Shown here piece by piece: positions 12,055 through 24,256 of a DNA stretch of 64,000 nt. The stretch's first letter is position 1. The number at the start of each line of letters is the position of its first letter. This DNA is from Fasciola hepatica (lineage: Eukaryota; Platyhelminthes; Trematoda; Plagiorchiida; Fasciolidae): positions 2,604,001 through 2,668,000 of the forward strand of contig CANUEZ040000183.1 in assembly GCA_948099385.1 (NCBI GenBank), read 5' to 3'. The translations under genes were made by a program, and so were the position numbers. Below the pieces are notes generated by a model. That model was given only the letters and a program-made list of their open reading frames with translations. It searched no databases and was not told the DNA's origin.

Positions 12055-15000
12055 CGCTACTTGAGTAAGAATGTCAGCCAGACACGAATTAGAAAAAGAG
12101 GTTTTCAGGCTCCTCCTGACAATGATACGTTCCATGAATTACTGATTAACCTGCGGAAGAAACAGTTCAACTTGTTATTACTTGACTGTGTTCCTCACCA
12201 ACTTATCTTTATCTATTTTCGCAAGCATCCCAATGCAGTATCTACAAAAGAATAAAATCATTTGAACCAAAGTGTCATGGAATAATCATTGCAATTTTTC
12301 TTCTACAAATATAAGAAATACTTAGCATAAAATAGTACTTTTGTCTTGTAATACTGAAATATCCAGACGGCACAAATATCCGCATGAATCCCTATGGTAA
12401 ACTATGAAAAGGCTAACATTTTACGCATTTAGTTGCCGTAATCAGTTTGGAAGTATATACTAATGTGAACATCGTAACTAATTGGAAAAGCAAAACAGTT
12501 TCAAAGATATGATGATAAAATCCCCTTGAATGGTCTCTGTCTTTGAAGAATAGTAATTTTTTTTGAGAGGCATGCACGTTTCATTCGTGGCATGCACGAG
12601 GTCCTCGCACACGATCCTTCCATGTAAAAATCTTGTTTCTGGTGACGGAAATGATGTCAATACCATACATGCGTTGGCCGAGGCCCTGAGCAATAAACTG
12701 AGTTGCTTGGTTTGATCCAGCGAACAAAAATGCTGGAAACCCTCATTCCGATAACCGCGATCACCAAAACCACCTGCACAACCACTACTACTACCAGTTT
12801 AACTCAATCATAACTGAATTAGAGCCATAGTTGGAAAATAAAACATTATTAACATGGAAATAACCACATCATTTTGAGAGCACAACGTTTATGCACACTA
12901 TTTATCGATCGATCTTGCTTTATTCCTCAAGGTAATTTCCAGTCCTCTTGGCAATAAGTTGACCATGTTGCCTAGTCATTCCTTTTTTATTATACACTCA
13001 ATCATATTCTCTAGCTCTGCCTCTAGCTTCAAATTTGGAGGTAGCCTTTGAACGTTTCCAAGCGTACTGAATACCGTTCTCGGCAATATTTAGATTTGCT
13101 CTATTGGCGTCTGATTGGAGAAGCTTAACCTGTAGGCTTTGCGTATGTTAGCTGACATTAGCCCCTGTTTCCATTGGATCGTTGCACTCGGCAACAAGGT
13201 GTATTAATGTCAAAAGTGGATCGTTTTACTAGAATAAAGACTTTATTAGAAGGTTCTCTCTGCTGCAAATTGGATTTTGTCGTTCTCAATAAGCTATATA
13301 TTTGCCGTTAGGAATTATTGTTAAGCTGTGCATGACCTGAAATCTCCGAAGGAAGGTAGTTTTTTGCCTCAAAATAATGACGTGGCTATGGATACCGTAG
13401 TTCATGAAAAGGTTCCTTCGATCAAGCTACTTAAAAGGAAACCCCAGTAAATATAAACCGCAATAGGTCGACCGATCCTTTTCTCATGTAGTTAGCAACT
13501 AAAGATGGGTGGACAAAGATAGTCGAAAGTTCACGGTCGGTTGCATAGCTCTTACCATTTATTTCGTGTGCATTTCCCCATCGACCGTTCAGTTACTCGT
13601 GCTTTCCGTCGGTCTCTGTTCACCACAACCAAATTTGAGCATTCGATTTTTGACCGAGTCATCTTTAGGAATCCTCATTGGGCCATCCCCAAAACATCAT
13701 CCACTCGCGCTCCTAATACAAAATTTGATCGCTGTGAAATCAGGATATTTCGCAAAGTGTTCCCCAATCTTCGACAACAGACTTTGTCGACAGCATTTGT
13801 TTTGCGGTTGATGATGTAACCTGCATTTAAACGTAAGTCTAATTTTAACTTCAGGGTGTATGATCCTCTTTATAAAGATCATTGCAGGCACATATTTTGA
13901 AGATTTTCTCGCTTAGTTGATATTAGGATGGTAACCGAGTTCACACGCATTCAACTGCCCGAAGTGCGTTTTGTAACTAACCTAAATTAGAAGAACAAAC
14001 AGTGTGTAAATTTGTGTAACAAACTGATACCATGATATGCTTCAACCAAGTCCAACTTTATACTTGGTATATTTCGATATTCATCTAGAACCACCGTTGA
14101 AAATTTCCATTTGCAACGACCAAATTACCCAAAGTGGAATCAGAAGACACATCAAATGGCTCTGAAGTATACTGGTGTTTCAGCATAAAGAATACGGCAT
14201 TTATGCGGGCAGGAACTACGTGAAGGAATTCATTTACACACAGGTATTGGCCCATGAGCAATGTGATTGCTGGGCACCAAACGGCTGAACATATTCACGG
14301 GAGGTTCAAAGAGGTCTTCTAGGGGAGACGTGAACGCCGCAATACTCAAAGTTCAGGGTTGCACTAAGATGAGCGATAGTGCATGGCGTATTGGTTCGTG
14401 TGGGGGAATGCACATGAACATGGGCTCTGGAACTGTATACGAGTAATGAAGAATCACCACAATCTTCTCGCTACTGAACCAAGGATTCACATTTGATGAT
14501 CAGCACATGAGAGCACAAAATCTATCTTCATCTTAGTGTCTGTTTTCAAACTGATAATATTGCAGTGATAACGGCAGCACACCCAGGACACGGTTAGTTG
14601 GGAAAAATGGGAGCACCTCCATGGTAGAGAATAATAGCTTTCTGACAACAAGTAGAATAGATATTGGAGAAGCCTGGATTTTACTACTACTTACATATGC
14701 TCGTTGAAACCAATTCGCAGTCGTGTATCAAGCGGAGCCCATCACACCTGATGATTTTAGCTCCGGCAATCGTGGACTACAACTGTCTTTAGAGTAATAC
14801 CATGGCAAACTTTATGACCAAACATGTAAGAAATGGTTCCACAATGTATAACTAGATCGTGCTCTGGGTATTTTATTTTCTCCCGCTAAAATGGTATGCC
14901 CCACCAGAGGTTGGTTACAGTTTCTACCAGTATAGCTTTATTGTCTTGTTGTTGTTATCAAAGCAGACGAAATCATTCGAACGTTCCATGTAGGAATTTC

Positions 15001-16359
15001 CCAATTACGTCTGAGAAACCCCTGTCGGAATAGAATTTATTTTCAACGACGGAGCGTAAAACTGACTGACATTCTCAATACTGGACTTTCGAGTTCAAAG
15101 TGTGAGAGTTAGCTTGAATCAAGGTTACTAGCAACCCTGAGACTTGAAAGAGTAATTGCCGTAAACTGCAAAATAACCCAATGAAACTGATAGAAACGGT
15201 ACGTTTTGAACAGTACGACATGGTTCCGCGTGTAAGCGAACCCCTCAAAGTTGTTCCATATGGAGTTCACCTGCCCTTATTTTGGTTTGTGGTTCAATCT
15301 CTAAAACGAAGGAATTTACCAGTATTTCGGTTGCCGTGCTCGAAGAATGGTCAGAGAAATAGGAATTAGCCACATGTGGTTCCCTCTACGGAGTAACAAA
15401 GCAGCCATTCCATTTGGGAAAATGTCAGCCATATTGCTGTTTAGGAGAAACAAGCAACAGTAATCACAACATATTGAGAAAAACTTTTGTTATCCGGTAG
15501 TTTGTTACACATTTCACAGTTGAGAGCAGGCTGAAGAGAAAAATCCACCGTCGAAGTTTCTCGGGAAATTTGACCTTGAAAACACGGTTATAAAAGAGTA
15601 GTCCTTTGGACTTTCAGTTTTTTTCTCAATGACGAGGAAAAATATATTCGTGACAAGATATTCTCACAATGATAGTAAAATGGGTAATAATCAAATCTTC
15701 ATGATACCTTTCAAAGGCTTTCTGAGAAATTTTTAGCTCAGAAACTTCTCGCGAAGGTAAAGGCCTAATTTTTAATTATTCGTTGAAATGACTGTATAAC
15801 AATACTGTGGGTAGAAAACCCATAAAATGTAGTTGGACAGCGATGTTTCCTGAGCTTTGATGGAAAATAACGGGCAAGAGCACAACATTTCTGAGTGAAT
15901 TCTTAAGCACCATCACAGACAACGATAAAGCAACATGAACCGTTTAGTCTTGTGGCCTAACACGAGTGTCCTCTTGATGAAACTCTTGATAAAGTCAACA
16001 TCTGTCATGATATTTTATTACTCGTGATCTTACTTTCTATGCTCATTAGTTAAACTGTGGACTTACAAAATCACAACCTATGAGAAAAATGTCTAGAAGA
16101 GATTCCTGTCAGTAAATTTCAGATACTGAAACTTTCTCTTTGATAAGGTCTCAAATAAATAATGGAAAAATATCTTGGGGAGCATAATGTATGACAGTGT
16201 GAACAGTAAAGTATCTGTTGAGCTGCGGAAACAAGTAATCTCCGCTTGTCGGATAACTGGAATAATTTTATACAAAGCAGCGATTCAGGCCATGCTGCGG
16301 ATACACCCATTAGCATGGTGTTTGCGAGTTATTTCAAAGGATCAGTAACATCTTTAGCA

Positions 16360-16363
<4 letters not shown>
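12052..16363. other. Unassigned DNA
   Basis: Two segments look faintly coding but could not be assigned: minus strand around 13000-13250 (a frame containing GNVQRLPPNLKLEAELENMI) and 13500-13830, which is open in two frames on plus and one on minus. Neither has bounded splice sites or recognised motifs. The rest shows nothing. Confidence 0.3.

Positions 16364-16412
<49 letters not shown>
16364..16412. repeat. (TA)n microsatellite
   Basis: Uninterrupted TA tract of 49 bases. Its flanks have no sequence in common with the other TA tracts. Confidence 0.97.
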
Positions 16413-16414
<2 letters not shown>

Positions 16415-17984
16415 CTTTTCCTTTAACCTGATCCACACATGTTCTTGGTCTTACTTCTGGTGTGGGTTTCGTTTGTCAGGATGTCAGCACTTTGGTGATA
16501 ATCACCCCCTCATTTCACATGAAATGCTTTGTCACATTGCACTACGTCATACATTGTCTGTGATCAGTCACGAGTTTTATTGCCTCTCATGTCATTTCCA
16601 ACTTCCTATTTTACCCTACATTTCAGTTCTCGATCCGACCGTGTCTGCTTCTTATCCTCAGTGGGCATATAGCTGAGGCCTTATGGATGTATAACTTGGA
16701 AAGCGAACTTGTATCATACATAATACAAATCTGGAGTCGTTCGTCTGAGGTTCACGTAATAACTGTACAATAATACATCTACAATACAGTTGAGTGAGTG
16801 GGCAAACGAACAGGCACAAAGTACATCGCTGAACGTATGAATGTATTAAATAGTAGCCACGGTTTCTGTCTGTAAACGAGAAGCTCGGAATGAATATGAA
16901 TTTTTATCGCAGATTAACCGAAACTTGACTCACAGAAATGTTTGCTGGCAAATCTTTGCAGACGCTAACTTCGTTATTTCACAGTACCAGATATATGCAT
17001 GCAATGGTTCACCGTATACTGCTTCTGCCCAACTCAATGTCAAATACAAATGGTATCATTGTGCGTTTGTTTTATTCTTCCATGTTAGATACCAACACAG
17101 AGTCCGAAATGGTGTTAGACCACAAGATACGGGATGATGATGATGGTACACACTTGTCACAAAAATGAGGTTAAATGTGAAACGACTGCTTCTCAAAGAA
17201 GGTGAATTCTGTATCAGATAACAGGTCAAGTCATCTGTAGTTACCATTTAAGGGGTTGATTTGGAGTTTTGAGAAAACGAAATAAATGAATTTGTGATTT
17301 TTCTCCAGTTGAGAAACTGTATTGGTCGACATGGGAGTAACTGGTTTACAGCCACCATTTGACTTTCGATAACTAAGGTCTTCGCAGTATTCTACAAGCA
17401 GCTTTGTTAAACGGTGTTAGCTAGTGCGCATAGCTGCTCAACCCAAATGCTTTCTGTACTTCACTTTAAGCAGCTAACGTTGTTCTCAGTTCCCGGTGAA
17501 AAGCGAGGAGCGACTCCCCGTGATCACAAATGAATGAACCTAATAGACCAACATGAAAGGCAAAATGGGAGGTAATACATGAAAGGAAAATCTCAAATAT
17601 GATTCTAGCGCTTGCCACTAATAAAATCTATAAAAGTGCACTACATATGATGTCCCATTAACAGTAATTCACGTTATCGTGTCCACTGTTGTGTGGCACA
17701 GAAAATCAATGAGAGCCCAGCTCCAAGGTGCATCGTGAGAGCATCCATTCAGCTTCATACTAATATCCGAATCTCCCTTCATAATTGTTTAAACACAAAA
17801 ATAATGTCCGTTAGCACTTAGAAATACAATGAAAACACAACTCTGCACAACTCCCACTGTTGGTACTGTTTCAATAATTACATCACTGCAGCACGACTTC
17901 AGATATGGACAAACCTGACTGTTGTACGAAATATTTTCAAATTACTTCTGCATACACTGATATCATTTCATGTCATATAACTCC
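16413..17984. other. Unassigned AT-rich DNA before the gag-like element
   Basis: No gene was recognised. Base composition changes abruptly to GC-rich at about 17985, marking the broken 5' edge of the following element. No 5' LTR matching the one at 19184 was found here. Confidence 0.35.
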
Positions 17985-19183
17985 GCGGGCGGTGTTGGAT
18001 GCGGCGCGAAGGGGCCCGAGGGAGCTGAAGTGGGCCGCCGCAAAGGAAGCCTTGATTGCAGGGCTAGACACCCCGGCCGACCGTCGAGACGCTATGCGCC
18101 GGTTCAAGGCTGCCCAGCTCGGGGTTGGTACGGATCCGCTGGTGCACGCCGTCGCGCTCCGCTCACTCCTGGAACGTGCGTTGCCGACGCTGGATGAGGC
18201 GTCACGGGCAGACCGATTTGTGGATAGTCTGCCGGAGCCCCTGCGTGAGATGGTACGCGTCGCCCGTGTCGGCCGTTCATTGAATTTGGTCCAGCTCGCG
18301 GATGTTGCTCGGGAACTGGCCGTGCTTGGCATGCCTGTGGTCAATACGGCCCATGTCGGGGATTCATGGAGGAACAGGGATCGTGCGGAGAAGGCGTACG
18401 GTCCAGAAATTTTGAACACGGAGGACAGAACAGTGGAAGCCAGACAGTTGGAAGAAGCCGGGTGTTTCTGCTGTGGAAATGTGAAACCTGTTTTGGACGA
18501 ATATCCTGAACATCCAGAACATCGAAACAGTTGTACCAGAAGAATCACCGCTCGAGAATTCAACCATTACCGATGAGTTGGCGAACTGTGAAAAATCGAA
18601 CCAAATCCGTTGTGAAAATGCGGAAGATCGCTACCCAGGTTGCCTTGAACATGAACATTGTGACGAGGAAACCGAAGACATGTCGTCTAATATCGCAGTC
18701 ACTGAAGCTGCAAGCTATGAGGAAACTCAGACTGAAGTCGAAATTCAAGACCAAAATGAGTTTAGCCAGAAGACTGCAAGAGAATTTGCTTGTGCTCCAG
18801 AGAATCTGCCGAAGGAGGAAGCCGAATATGATGCCGTTCAAATCAAGACAGTTAAACACTCGGTTCTGGATCACGTTCAAATGACACAACGCGCGGTCCC
18901 ACTGGGAAAGGAAGCAGCTTTGCACTATTTCGTGGTAATCTCCCACGACAGCCAAGCAGCCTGGGGCACGCTAAAGGTGGGTACTGATCATGGAAGTCGC
19001 CTCAGCACAAGGTTTCATCCTATGCCGACTATTCACCTGAAGAAGCACACCTACGGAGGAGTTGTGGGGTTGATGACAACACCGCCACGAACCGGGGTTG
19101 GAGGTATGAACCTCGGAATGGAGAAAGAATTGAAGGCAGTACTCTGGATATGGAGTATCTTATTTTTTGTCAGGGGGGAGAAG
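17985..19183 (+). pseudogene. gag-like protein of an LTR retrotransposon, frameshifted, no pol
   Basis: A GC-rich frame encodes AARRGPRELKWAAAKEAL, then RRDAMRRFKAAQLG, then a helical stretch ending LVQLADVARELA (about 17985-18330). This is gag-like by composition and by homology to the copy at 20995-19622. A cysteine cluster (CFCCGNVKPV, near 18470) may be a worn zinc knuckle. Near 18515-18525 the coding frame shifts by one base. The new frame continues as an acidic region (VPEESPLENSTITDE..., QTEVEIQDQNEF..., then AVPLGKEAALHYFVVISH) to about 18950. No protease, RT or integrase follows. The frame runs instead toward a purine tract and an LTR. The apparent N-terminus before 17985 is AT-rich host sequence and probably not part of the protein. 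The frameshift could be decay or a programmed gag frameshift, and the sequence alone does not decide. Confidence 0.6.
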
Positions 19184-19475
19184 TGTTGTGAGTGTATATA
19201 CTACTTAATAAGTAGTTGATTGCTGAAGACAGAACTATGGACAGTTGTAGATTAACGAACACAGCTAAGTTCAGCAATCCAGGCGCAATAAGGTAAGCGA
19301 CGATCTGCAAACCACCTGACCGCTCTTCCGTTGGACGATGACTGTTTTCAAGTGAACAGGACAGCCATTTGGCAAATGAGGATGTTTGTAACGTTTGTGT
19401 TGTTTTGTCAATGTCCGAACACGTTGATGTCAATAAATAATCTATTCACCCAGGCACGCCTTGTGGATTATAACA
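19171..19475 (+). mobile_element. Polypurine tract and 3' LTR of gag-only element, copy 1
   Basis: CAGGGGGGAGAAG (19171-19183) is a polypurine tract next to a 292-bp segment beginning TGTTGTGAG (19184) and ending TATAACA (19475), with TG...CA ends and short inverted termini. It carries GTATATAC near its start and CAATAAATAATC near its end, suitable as promoter and poly(A) signals. The inverted copy on the minus strand has a homologous segment sharing CAATAAGGTAAGC. No 5' LTR is present, so no target duplication can be tested. Confidence 0.6.
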
Positions 19476-19621
19476 GTAGTAGTAATAGTAGTAGAAGTAG
19501 TAGTGGTAAAATTGATATTGACGGAAGTTGTGGTAGTAGTAATAAATATAGTAGTAGTAATACTATTGGTTGTAGTATCATCAGTAGTAGTAGTAGTGGA
19601 AGTAGCAGTAATGCTGATATT
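19476..19621. repeat. Imperfect (GTA/AGT)n microsatellite
   Basis: Serine-coding looking AGT/GTA trinucleotide repeats with interruptions fill the gap between the 3' ends of two oppositely oriented LTR elements. Confidence 0.9.
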
Positions 19622-20995
19622 TGTTGTTAGATGAAAACACTCGGTAAGAGGTCATCAGCATTATACAGGAGTGAGAATCATGTTCATAAACATAACGAAA
19701 ATCCAGCCCTTTTTTAAGGCACTCATTATTCAGATGGAGGATACTGTCCCGTGTTTCGAATACCCCTGCTTACCTTATTGACTTGTGTTCCTCTGACGTA
19801 GTCGCCTCCATCATCAATCCAAAACTGTTGTTACTTTTGTATTTGGCAAGTATTATAGGCACCCTACCACTCCACCTGACGAAAAAAGTTCCATTTTCCG
19901 TGGAATGTCCTTAAATCTCCATCCACCCAAAGGGTTCATTGCTTCAATGCCGGATCCTGGTGATCCGGTCCCCTCACCAACAAGTTCTCCATCGTTGTGT
20001 TGAGTGAATGGCAGAAACAAACCTTGGAGATAAGACAAAACAACTGATGAATAAACTTAGTAAGTGAACCTCAAACTGTTTGGCTTTTTTAGGAGATGAC
20101 CACAGACTAGTGCAACGTTGTTTCGTTTCCCACGTGGACCGCGAGCTGCGTAATTCAAAATGATTTAGAATGAAGTGTCCAGCGGACTTCATTCGAATGG
20201 AGTCAGATTCTCCTTTCTCTTTTACCAATTGCCTCTGAGTCTGCGACCTAAGATCGTTCTGATCCTTAAACTCGACTTGAGTCTGAGCTGACCCACAGCT
20301 TATGGCTCCCACTAAAGTTGTTCCGGATGATTTGTCTGCTTTTCTCCACTATCAACGAAATCTCGATAACGTTTTCCCTTATTTTTAGTGATACTTTTAA
20401 ATTTTCGGGCTTTTGCAGCCTCATCCGTAGTAACTGAAATCTTCACTGCTGATATTCTTGGTTTATTCTCTTTGATATTCTGATGAGAGTCATGGTGTTC
20501 ACGCCAAACAATCCTCAAATTTTCACATTAGAAGCAGCAGGATTTTCGGACTCTTTAAAATTCGCTGCTCTCTCTCTACCAGCTCAAAAGTCTCAGTTCA
20601 CATTTACAAAGGTAAGTCAAAAATGGTCACATCACGAGCCACGTCCGCAGGCTCCAAACACATCCATGGTACAGCCGACACGGGAAATGCCGATTGTCCC
20701 CGCCGGGGTCCTGGCAGTCGGCCCACAAAACGGTTCGCCAGCAGTTCCGCCCGGGAAGCCCCACGCAGCATGGACGACACACGGCCTAGGGGTGATCGAA
20801 CAGTGACGGAATGCACAAGCTGGTACGCATCAATCCCCAGCATAACTGCCGCTGCAGTGCATCCTGACGGTCGGCCGAGCCGTCGAATCCGGCGATCAGC
20901 GCGTCCTTCAGGGAAATCAAATACAACTCCTCCGGGCCTCTTCTTGCCGCACTCGGCATCGCCCGCGCACTCCTCTCCAAAATCTTAAACTGCAA
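19622..20995 (-). mobile_element. Second copy of the gag-only LTR element, inverted and decayed
   Basis: On the minus strand, from 20995 downward: SAARRGPEELYLISLKDALIAG, a frameshift, then LVHSVTVRS and GASRAELLANRFV, PADVARDV near 20625, a cysteine cluster (SCCF-CENLRIVW) near 20530, then AQTQVEFKDQND near 20280 and ILNHFEL, AVHVGNETTLH near 20130. Each block has its counterpart, in order, in the plus-strand copy at 17985-19000. Non-coding homology continues past the coding end (GTCAGGTGGAG matching GTCAGGGGGGAG) into an LTR-like segment of about 245 bp ending CTAACAACA at 19622, which shares CAATAAGGTAAGC with the other LTR. Frameshifts and stops make it inactive. Like copy 1 it has no pol between gag and LTR. 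Confidence 0.65.
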
Positions 20996-21143
20996 TTTTC
21001 TTACCCAGAATCAAAAAGATCCTCTGTGGTTTCGCGAAGTCCCCGAACCCTTCAAGGAAGCTCCAGACATTCTCATCTTCGAATGACTCTGACCAGGACA
21101 GATCCATCCTGGACACAATATAATTTGTCTTCAGTTTAAAGGC

Positions 21144-21145
<2 letters not shown>

Positions 21146-21181
<36 letters not shown>
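21146..21181. repeat. (TA)n microsatellite at PLE 5' edge
   Basis: Uninterrupted TA tract of 36 bases lying immediately before the recognisable 5' end of the Penelope-like element. Confidence 0.95.
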
Positions 21182-21184
<3 letters not shown>

Positions 21185-22790
21185 TTCACTCACGTTTGAC
21201 AACGAGTCCTAGTTTGGATCGAAACGTTACAATAAACGTTTTACAACTCAGCGTACGCCTTGACTTCTCTATAATATATATTTATATATTCAGCTCAATG
21301 GATGAGCCTCTTCTCTAACCATTGAATTTGAGTTTCTTCCGTCCAACTTTGAAGAATGATCAACTGGAAGAGAATATATACACTCAGACTCGTTCACTGA
21401 TCGTGAAGTCAGAGACGGCGGTTGGAGATTTTGAATCCAGACTTGTTGGTTGTTCTTACCAGTACCATCGAACCCAGAAAAAAATCAGAAGCACCATAAC
21501 GGACCGACAAGCAAGTGGTAAAATTGTTAGTCGAAACAGAGGCATTGTTATTGCCAGACTTGGCAAAGGTTCCGCAGTTGTGCTAATGAATCGTGCAGAT
21601 TATGTTGACAAAACGAATACAATTCTAAGTTACTGAATGAAATTTACTGAGTCCACGTGAGAAATACATAAAACTAAGATGCTGAAAGACTAACTTACTA
21701 CAGCGTCCAGAATACTGCAAGATAGAAATGATCTTTTGAATGGCCTTCAGGAACAGTTATGATTTACAGGCACTGGTATTCCAGTCACGATGGCTTACTG
21801 AAGATACAAGAGGCGGAGGTAACACGGAGATCGATACTCGACAGGAACGCCCCCTTCTCACACTCGATTGCCTGGTGGCTCGTCGATATACTATAACCAG
21901 TACCCAGTGGCATTACTCGTTACAGCCTGAACGATAAATTTCAGTTCATAGCATTGATAGGAGAATGAAGCACAATAGAACTTAAAAGTGGCCTCCTTGG
22001 ATGAAGCATCGCTATTCACCAATGCCATACTTCGGAAACTGTCGAATATTTGTACAGTTATATAAACAAAAAGAAATAAATGGTGATACTTCGGGAGCCA
22101 ATCTGAAATAACTACCACTACGATTTACGCTCAGTGTCCACTATGGCCTGAACAACAAGCTTTCCCGAAAATCTGAGGGGACTGTGACGGGGTCAGCTTT
22201 CGGAACTCTGGGTGCCGACACTTATTTTGCAAACTCGAAATAAGGTAACTCAGAGACACCATAGAAGGACAGCACCGTCTCTTCCGGTACGCGGACGATA
22301 TTTTTATTCCCAGTGACAAACAAGCTCACCTAAGTGAACTAATGGATGTGTCTGATCAGGCCCACAGTGTGTTCGGTTTCGCATCCGAAGTGGCTGATGG
22401 AATACACTTCATTTGCTGGATATAAAACTGACAGAAAGGGAAGAAATCAAACTTATTTCGTCAACTGTTACGGACGAGTAAACAAAGTGTATTTTGCCAT
22501 TTTCGTAAGTCCTAAAAGCAAGCAAAATCCAGTCCGGTCTCTGGCGTCTCGCAGACAAAATATCTGTTCCGAAAAACAGTGATCGGGAATTTGTCTACAT
22601 AAGACAAATGCTACCAGAAAAAAGTGATTCGGAACTTTGCATTCGAACGACATTGTGAAAGTACCAAGCGAATCATGATAATGACAGTCAAGATAAAAGT
22701 GATGTTGAGATTGGTGTCCTTCCCTCCGCCTCGGTAATCTTCTCATTTGTTTGCTTATGTTCGGCAAGCTATGTGAACAAAAACGACACG
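21182..22790 (+). mobile_element. Penelope-like element (PLE) relic, N-terminus through RT
   Basis: Read on plus in shifting frames, PLE blocks appear in order. Upstream domain: IVIARLGKGSAVVLMNRADY (near 21545-21605, matching the family's V.T.PDKGSAVVLMNRxDY); GLLKIQEAEVTRRSILDRNA then FSHSIAWWLVDIL (21790-21890); ITRYSLNDKFQFI (near 21920). RT: VASLDEASLFTNA (21988-22026, usual SFDVVSLFTNVP); VTGSAFGTLGADTYFAN (near 22190, usual [16 protein letters not shown]); catalytic RYADDIFI (YADD at 22288-22299); DRKGRNQTYFVNCYGRVNK (near 22430-22490) and a PLE linker to about 22580. Weaker similarity reaches about 22790. No GIY-YIG endonuclease was found. Stops and frameshifts show it is inactive, although the YADD residues survive. 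A decayed hammerhead-like segment sits at its 5' end. Confidence 0.85.
21195..21245 (+). ncRNA. Degenerate hammerhead-ribozyme-like segment of a PLE terminal repeat
   Basis: GAGTCC, a short loop, GGAT, then CGAAACGTT resembles stem II plus the GAAAC core of the hammerhead ribozymes known in PLE terminal repeats, followed by CAATAAACG, a possible poly(A) signal. The CUGAUGA strand of the core is not intact (ACAACGA stands in its place), so no cleavage activity is expected. Its position just upstream of a PLE N-terminal domain supports the reading. Confidence 0.4.
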
Positions 22791-24256
22791 GCAGTTTTCT
22801 CAGAAAAAAATGGAAACCGAGACGTCTTGGCCGGGGACGGGAACTAAAGAAACCTTTACCAATCTAATCCTGGCGCATCTTGCTAACAAATGGTATCAGG
22901 TTTACAACAAAGCCTGCAATATAATTCGCAAAGTACCGGTGAGTTGGTCGAAGACCGTACGTCAAAACAATTTGGGAACAGCAGAGGCAGTAACCACTAC
23001 GCTGGTAATTCGATCGCTTCGATCACACAAGCGATTCATCAGATCACTTCAACTACTCTGGCCGTGGTCGGAAAATGGAAGATGAAATCAAGGTGACCTT
23101 GAGTGTGACCGGGAGCAGCAAATCCACCCCGGATTCACTTTCTACAACGGATTCTCATAGCCACAAACAATCAACTTTTCACTTTTTTCCGAATAGCAAC
23201 GCTCCTAAAGCATTGAATACCAAATAATATTTTGGTATTGTAAATCATCTTTTTCCGCGAATACGCATTCCTGTCTTGTACATATATACATAACTGTAAT
23301 AGGCACATGGAGAAGTTATCGAAAAGGAGATTCTTCTCTGCTGTGCATTTTTTTGGCAGATTATATTTTTGTTAGGCGGAAGCCTCCCATACATCATAGT
23401 GTATCGCATTTCAACTCTGATCACCGCACTTTGCTGACCGTGCAGTATGCCCAAGTAATAATTAAAAATGACGGACACAGAAATGACAGTAAGATGTTGG
23501 AATCATTCCATGTGACTCCTTGAAAGAACGTGTACCCTAACGACAGTTCTAAGGAAGGAAACATCAAAAGATAAGTACAAATAACTTTCCAGATTTTCTA
23601 AACCTATAAAACGATTAGTACTGTTTTTATTTCTGCATACAATCTGGTGATTCCGAAGGCGTCACCGTCCAATTTATTTACCATGGAAGCACAAACCCTC
23701 AAGTAGGCCTTGCAACCGCTGGGAGACGAGGAATCTTGAAATGACTTGTGTGCACCTCGAATATAGCACATCTTTTCGGAAGACCAATCGATATCATCAA
23801 GTTTGGATAGACCAATGAAGTGTTTTGGCTACTAATCTTAATCAGAGTTTGCTCGCCCCCTGTGGTGTTTAGTTACTAATCAGTATTGAGTACCTACATT
23901 GTAAACCTCGGACAAATGTAATGTACTTTCTCTGCTTCTGTAGTCTGACACTGTTTTCAGAATTGTATTTGACGTAATCTGATACATGAGCACTTCATAT
24001 CTTTACTCAGCACACAGTTCCATCAAAGTTTTTATTTTCTATAGTGAGATAGTGCTTGCGAGTGTTGCTTTTGTACAGTTATAAGGAGGCCTGAAATGGA
24101 CAGTTTTGTTTGTTTCGATGTTTCATATTTCGTATCGTATTGGGTATTCGGTCATTCTGACCAGGTGGGATACAGAGGCGGAAATACGCGAGAAAATGAC
24201 AGGTCTTTCATAATTCGGTAGCAGGTTATATGTATGGTGCTGATCCCTGTAGCCAG
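22791..24256. other. Unassigned DNA after PLE relic
   Basis: Minor open frames at 22810-23096 have a protein-like look but no known motif, and may be the decayed PLE C-terminus or unrelated. Nothing else stood out. Confidence 0.3.

Noticed and set aside
22440..22504. Apparent host exon ending at a GTAAGT donor
   Set aside because: The translation (DRKGRNQTYFVNCYGRVNK...) aligns with the post-YADD region of the PLE, so it is transposon sequence.
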